Shown in pieces: positions 58,512 through 64,000 of a stretch of DNA of 64,000 bases. Position numbers and translations under genes: made by a program. Under the pieces are notes generated by a model. That model was not told where the DNA came from and ran no database searches. It was given only the letters and a program-made list of their open reading frames with translations. This DNA is from Trichoplax sp. H2 (lineage: Eukaryota; Placozoa; Uniplacotomia; Trichoplacea), in contig NOWV01000032.1 of assembly GCA_003344405.1 (NCBI GenBank), positions 372,001-436,000 of the forward strand, in the 5' to 3' direction. Every line of letters starts with the position of its first letter. The first letter of the stretch is position 1.

Positions 58512-58648
58512 ATGAGTTTCTCATATTTCAGTAGCTATGACGTGAATGAGAACATCAACCAATATGTTTCACCCGAAGGTTGTCAAGGAACATCAAATCA
58601 GTGCCAGCCTTCAAGCATGAACAATTTTGATCAAGTTCGACATGGCAA
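58512..58648 (+). CDS. Possible first coding exon of the MRTF-like gene
   Basis: Open frame from ATG 58512 (MSFSYFSSYDVNENINQYVS), Ser/Asn/Gln-rich, ending at a GTATAT donor in phase 2. It lies just downstream of the array on the same strand as the MRTF-like exons. The next recognised exon needs phase 1, so a linking exon would have to exist. It could instead be a separate short gene. Confidence 0.35.
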
Positions 58649-60713
58649 GTATATTATGCAATACTCTAATTTTAAATTGTAATTAATATTGATACAGTAT
58701 AGTACATACATATTGTATACTGTATACAGTACATAGGGGTGGGTATACTATAATAAATAATTACTGTATACGCGGTGCAGACTAGTGCGACTGCAGTACA
58801 GTGGTACAGGTGTATCATGGCGAAAGTATGCTGCTGTGCTGTAACATCAGGAAAGATCGAAATTGCTGCAATACTTCCTTCACGATACTTACGATCTAAA
58901 TGAATAAACTTAAGTAGAATAACGTTCTATCTAGACTTGCTGAACTAGCCAAGCACTATGAACAAAGTATTACAGTATTGTTCACTGTTCAGCACTCACA
59001 CTCCGATAGATACTGTAAAACATAGAAAAACTAAACTAAAATCGTACAGGTAACCTACGATTCTTTTTTAATAAGAAGGCAATTCAGTAACTCGTATGAC
59101 TCATTGTTTAATAACTTTAAATTGAGCGAAAATAGAGGGTGGCCTTTTTATTATAAAGTAAATTTACATTCGTTATTAATTTGACTAACTCCATTCAAAG
59201 GTACATTTTGAAAGTACTGTAGTAGCGATATTCATTGCACGTCTATTCATATTACAACTTACAAGTTCGTAAAAATAAGGATGATAGAACTTTTCTCTGT
59301 GGACAGGAGTACCTGCATTCGTTACGTTTGAATGATTATAATTGATAAAGATAGATTTCTTGATAAGGAATGGCAATATTTTATCCTATTGGCATGTATT
59401 TAACGACTTATACAGACTTACCATGTGCGCTTAGATTGTATAGTTTTGTGTACTGTAGTATTCGAGTTAATTAACTACAAACGTACTCATGGCAGGCATG
59501 ACTAGAAAAATAAAAATTTTATTTTCTGATATAAATACTGCAAGATTGTTTCAGACAACCACGCCTTGTTTCGATCGCTTACTACTGATCTTCATTAACT
59601 AAGTTGAGTGCATTTAGATAATATCAATGTTAAACACCTGGCGAAATTATTAAAATCAGCTTATAAATGCTAATTGCCCAAACGGTTCTTACTAGAGTAA
59701 CAATTGGTGATTTCGTAAGATACATGCCAGTAAATTGCTACTTTATTTGAAGGGTTAATATTTTTTCTGGCTGATACAAGTAACTTAATAGCTGATGATG
59801 TGTCTGTTGTTATATGATACTTATTTTTATTTTAATAAATCATGCTTTCCCAGAGCTATACTGAGCCAGATCGTTAATGTAAGACAGTATGAACACGTAG
59901 TGCCTCATCCCTAGTCTGCTATTTTTTAGTTATGTACATTTCTTTAATTAATTAAGCAAAACGTGCTGTATACAATAGAACTGTAAAGTGTAGATGAACA
60001 TCCAAATATTCGTATCAGAATGTGACTCGTATGCTGTGCCCTTTACAAAGCATGCAGTAGTTTTATCATGGCAAGTTGGCGTACGTCCTAATCTTACGTC
60101 TTAATAAAATTAAGACGTAAAATATAGGACTAAATCGAAACAACGATGATTCATGATCACTCGTGTTTATCGTCTTTTTTTGTACTATATTGTATTATTA
60201 ACATTGTTGTATTTACCTTCAAAGAACTATTATTCGCTAATTATGTCCTATCCATGTAATATAGATCGATTTTACTTTAGATTTGAAAACTCTTTCTCAC
60301 ATAATCTTTCCAAAAATTCTTCATATACAGTAATGTACGTATATCGTAACATTGAATCCATGGCTAGAGAGTCTGTTTTAATGGAGATAACGGACTTACT
60401 AATGGGAAATTTGATTGTACAGTATTAGTTCTTCCTACGGATCGTCTACTGATTTTACTATTGGTGTTTACTTTAGTATTCTAAAGTAGTTATTATCAAC
60501 CATGCTCAATAAGAGCTAAGATCTTATAATGATCATTTTAAAATTCATTCGTACGTTTAACGCTAACTTAAAGTAACTTTCAATAATATGCATAATGCAA
60601 GTTTTTAAAGAAGTGCACAGAATGATAGAGCAGTACTGTACTGTAGGCTACTATCTAGCATTCTGCGAATTTATAATCATAAATTAATCATTACCATCTA
60701 AATTAATATTTAG
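58649..60713. other. Unassigned stretch before the RPEL exons
   Basis: AT-rich, probably intron or 5' flank of the MRTF-like gene. Small open frames exist but none resembles a known family. Scattered GTAC motifs occur at 58690-58740. Confidence 0.4.
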
Positions 60714-63709
60714 ATTTAGATCAACGTTTGCGCGATAGACAACCACATAATAACTTGGTTGAACATGGAATAATACCTCGTAAGTACTAGTAGTCTTTAA
60801 ACTAAACTTGATAAGAGAGATTAATTTTCGGCTTGATTTCTCAAGTTTTTGTCCTGTTTTCCCTTGTAATCTTGACATTCCACCTACTTAAAATAGTTTG
60901 AACCAAAATGGTCTAAATACTGGATGATACAACAGAGATCGAAAAATTTTGTATAACTTTTTAACTTCATTGTATATTTCCTACAATCTGTAAGCTCGCG
61001 GAACCAGCGGATCAGTATTTGTAGCTGCTAGGAAGTTACAGCTAATGAAAGTATGGTTCTTTTCCTTAATCTTTACTGATTTTCTATTGTTATAACTTTA
61101 TTATGCGAAAAGAATATCCGATCTCTTCTTACATACATACTGATTCCTACGGTATAATTTTTAATCGTGGATTCTTAGACAAAAGATACTTTGAATAGGA
61201 GGATTAGCAACAGACCACAGAAGAAAGACTTAATGCAGAGAAACATATTAGAATGTACGTTCAATGTCTATTTCGGTTAAATAATGAAATTTTAACAGGT
61301 ATTACTGTCATATCCTGATAGTATTACCGTATCATTGCAAATTGCAGTATGTGATACCTTCGTTAATTTTGGATCTCGTAGCCATCTCGTAATCTTCTAG
61401 ACCTTAATCTATTATGCTTCAAGAAATATATTTTGGTGATTATATGTGTATTTATGTAAATATATTCATTTTTATTAGCCGGTAGGATTGATCCAACGTT
61501 ACAAGCTAACAGTAAAAAATTAAAAAGGTTACAAATAGTCAATGAACTGAAAAGCTTCATCAGAAACCGACCAACACCTGATAAACTTATCGAGGACAAT
61601 ATCTTACAACCTGAATTTTTAAACAACTTGCATATCAATTCATGCCCTGACTCCCAATCAAACAAATTACAGAACATTGGACGTGACGAAAATTTCGATA
61701 CCTCAGAATCTTTTCGATCATCACCATTTTCCGACTTTTCTGAAATCGAACAAAATCCTGTTAACAATCCTCACGATAGACTGATTGTAACTCCAGATGT
61801 GCCATATCCAGAATCAGATTTAAATGAGAATAGTAATACACAGTTGTCTACAGGTCCATCTGAACATGGCTGTGTTGGTATTGATAGATCTGTGATGTCT
61901 AATTTAAGAAACCAAATTTCGACTATCAATGTAGGAAATATCCCCTCCTCTAATTCACAGTATGTTGGTATTGGTGAATCTCCTCCATCTCAGCAATCCT
62001 TAAGCATATCCTCCTTTGATAGCACTTATTCTACAATGGATCATCGTCACCATAATGACAGTAACGTTATTTTGTGCCAACGGCCAAGATCATTTTCTAA
62101 TCGCGATGATCTTTCTAATCCTATAATCACCTCTAACGCTAATTATTACGTAAGACACTCCCCAAATAACGCTGAAACTGTAACTTTATCGAATCAGTCA
62201 ATACATAATCCAACTAAGGCTACTAATGTAACTCTTGACAGTATCAATCAATTTTCTGAATTTTCTCAATGCCACACTAACGCTCATGTCAACAACAGAT
62301 CCAATACATTAGTCTCTAGAGCCTCGTCAGGTGATCTACATACGCGTAAAATAACTCACACTCAAGAAAATGGCCAGATGAATCACACGTCTCGATCAAG
62401 AGGCAAAAAAGGCCAAAAGAAAAATCAGAAAGAGTTAAAATATCACTTTGCGCAAGGCACACTAATTAAAGATCATCAAGCAAAAATTATATTTACAAAT
62501 GAAAAGCCAAAGCTAAAAAAGGCACAATCTTGCTCTAGTATTAAGACACAAGCGCCAGTTGAAATCTCACTTCAATCTGCAGCAATTTTATCTCCTAATT
62601 GGCATAACAATGTTACTCAAAGAATTGCAGAACTAAAAACGTCTGTAGGAGTAGCTGGTAATTCTCTTTCATAAATATAAAATATCTATTTTCCGCAAGA
62701 TTGTATTATTTTGCTACCACTATTTTAACCTCATTAATGATTACGACAGATGGAACAGATATCAATTTATTGCAAGTTGCAAAGCAAAGCCATAATCAAC
62801 ACGGTAAGAGATTCCTATTTTTATTTTTAGCGCTTGCGAAATGTATTATACATTCAGCTTAGTTGCATTAGTATGGAAATAAGACAGCCTTTGCTTCCAA
62901 CTAGGAAATTCATCCAAGCTTCATGAAATAATTAATACCTCAGCTGGTGATAATTCACAACCATCGCCTTTAGATCGATCCGAGGTGTTACCTTTATTTT
63001 TCAAGAATACATTGTCTGATAACTATCTGAATCAATTACATCGAGATACAATTGTGCAGCCAAATCTTGAGGGTAATACTCATATTAATAACGGTACTTA
63101 GAATCGTCCCCCCCCCCCGTAGTTCTATATCATAAGTGCACCTTGCTTTATATTTGCGGAAATACTACCGTATTCACTTTACTTCGGAATTAATCACGCA
63201 TATTAAATTATAGTTATAACCTAAACGATTCATGTTGCTTTGATTGCATTTAGGAAGTTTCAATTACAATGAAAATGTACCTAAAGACGTAATTGCTGCT
63301 CGGGAGTTTCACTCAAATCAGGATTCAATTCAAGTTGACTTTAATGCAGAAAATAATCAGTGTTCTACAACGAATGCAGCATCTTTTACTTTATCTAATG
63401 ACGAAATTTATGATAATGAGGTAATTCACCTATCGTATATATAAATAAAAGTTAACCGGTTATTAATATAGTAAGAAGATTTCATAGTATGCAATAACTT
63501 AGAATGGATAAACTTTTACCTCTCAACCAGGCGGAATTTGATTTAGAAACTATAACCGACGGCATAAGCTGCGACTTTCAAAGAGGTAACGATAAGAGTT
63601 ATACATATTCGATGTATTTCATCTTTCTGAAGTTATCTTATCTCGCTAATCTATTTTGTTAGAGTCTTATAGAGACGATTTGCACGAACTGATGCATGAA
63701 TTAAACTGA
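60714..63709 (+). CDS. Myocardin-related transcription factor-like (RPEL) protein
   Basis: Actin-sensing coactivator of SRF, by family. Exons: 60714 or 60720-60779, 60995-61050, 61179-61254, 61479-62657, 62750-62803, 62905-63072, 63254-63420, 63531-63585, 63663-63709; phases agree. Three RPEL motifs, each around its own exon: RQPHNNLVEHGIIPP, NRPQKKDLMQRNIL, and RNRPTPDKLIEDNILQP. The link DPTLQANSKKLKRLQ before the third is the MRTF spacer, which separates it from phactr proteins. A basic box (RGKKGQKKNQKELKYH) matches the SRF-binding B1 region. The rest is Ser/Asn-rich, with an acidic tail (LETITDGISCDF, DDLHELMHELN). I see no SAP domain. The N-terminal start is unresolved. Confidence 0.85.
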
Positions 63710-64000
63710 TAACTTGGAACTTTTCAACTCAGTATGGCATTATCTTGGTTAGAGCGTATTAAGGCCACGAATAATTTGCCTAACCACTGTATCTCGAAAA
63801 AGTGAATTCAAGGATAAAGATTTCGTTGTATATTTATGAAAATAATTTTATGTTCTTTTTACCTTTGGTATTAATGAAATACCGAAATTCTACCCAGTGT
63901 AATACATATAAAATCAAATATACATAGATGTATATTATATTATATTGCCTAATCAATTTTCTGAGATCGTATTGATTCATGGGAAGCCAACAAATGTTTA
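63710..64000. other. Downstream flank of the MRTF-like gene
   Basis: AT-rich sequence to the window end; probable 3' UTR and spacer. No coding signal seen. Confidence 0.5.

Noticed and set aside
63108-63118. Run of 11 C in an intron of the MRTF-like gene
   Set aside because: Homopolymer, possibly inflated by sequencing. No associated structure.

Overview
This is nuclear DNA of an early-branching animal: AT-rich, compact, with many short GT-AG introns. Protein content is clearly metazoan: FOXJ1, an MRTF-type actin-sensing coactivator, peptide O-xylosyltransferase, MAD1, exocyst EXO70 and syntaxin-8. The compact, intron-rich genes and the simple promoter arrays fit a placozoan such as Trichoplax, but this is inference; a search of placozoan assemblies would settle it.

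I rebuilt 14 protein genes by matching exons to known families and checking splice sites and reading phase. In order: FDXR (+, 3' part), syntaxin-8-like (-), ACADVL (+), ERI2 (-), xylosyltransferase (-), NARS2 (+), TOMM22 (-), NAA60 (+), REXO5-like (-), MAD1L1 (+), EXOC7 (-), WBP11 (+), FOXJ1 (-), MRTF-like (+). Products work in mitochondria (FDXR, ACADVL, NARS2, TOMM22), membrane traffic (STX8, EXOC7), RNA metabolism (ERI2, REXO5, WBP11), mitosis (MAD1), glycosylation and transcription. They do not form a pathway. No tRNA, rRNA, CRISPR array or recognisable autonomous transposon was seen.

The striking feature is a repeat made of the palindrome GTAC spaced by one A or T (5-bp period). Dense arrays lie in all six head-to-head gene pairs, between STX8/ACADVL, XYLT/NARS2, TOMM22/NAA60, REXO5/MAD1, EXOC7/WBP11 and FOXJ1/MRTF, and also upstream of ERI2. 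The five tail-to-tail intergenic regions have none. The arrays therefore look like bidirectional promoter or boundary elements of a kind I do not recognise. They have no stop codons in any of six frames, so they create long spurious reading frames.

A 20-base gap at 24736-24755 is flanked by a near-identical block of about 0.6 kb, including a second copy of TOMM22 exon 1. This is most likely an unmerged contig or haplotype overlap. A 189-bp foldback element sits inside the FOXJ1/MRTF array.
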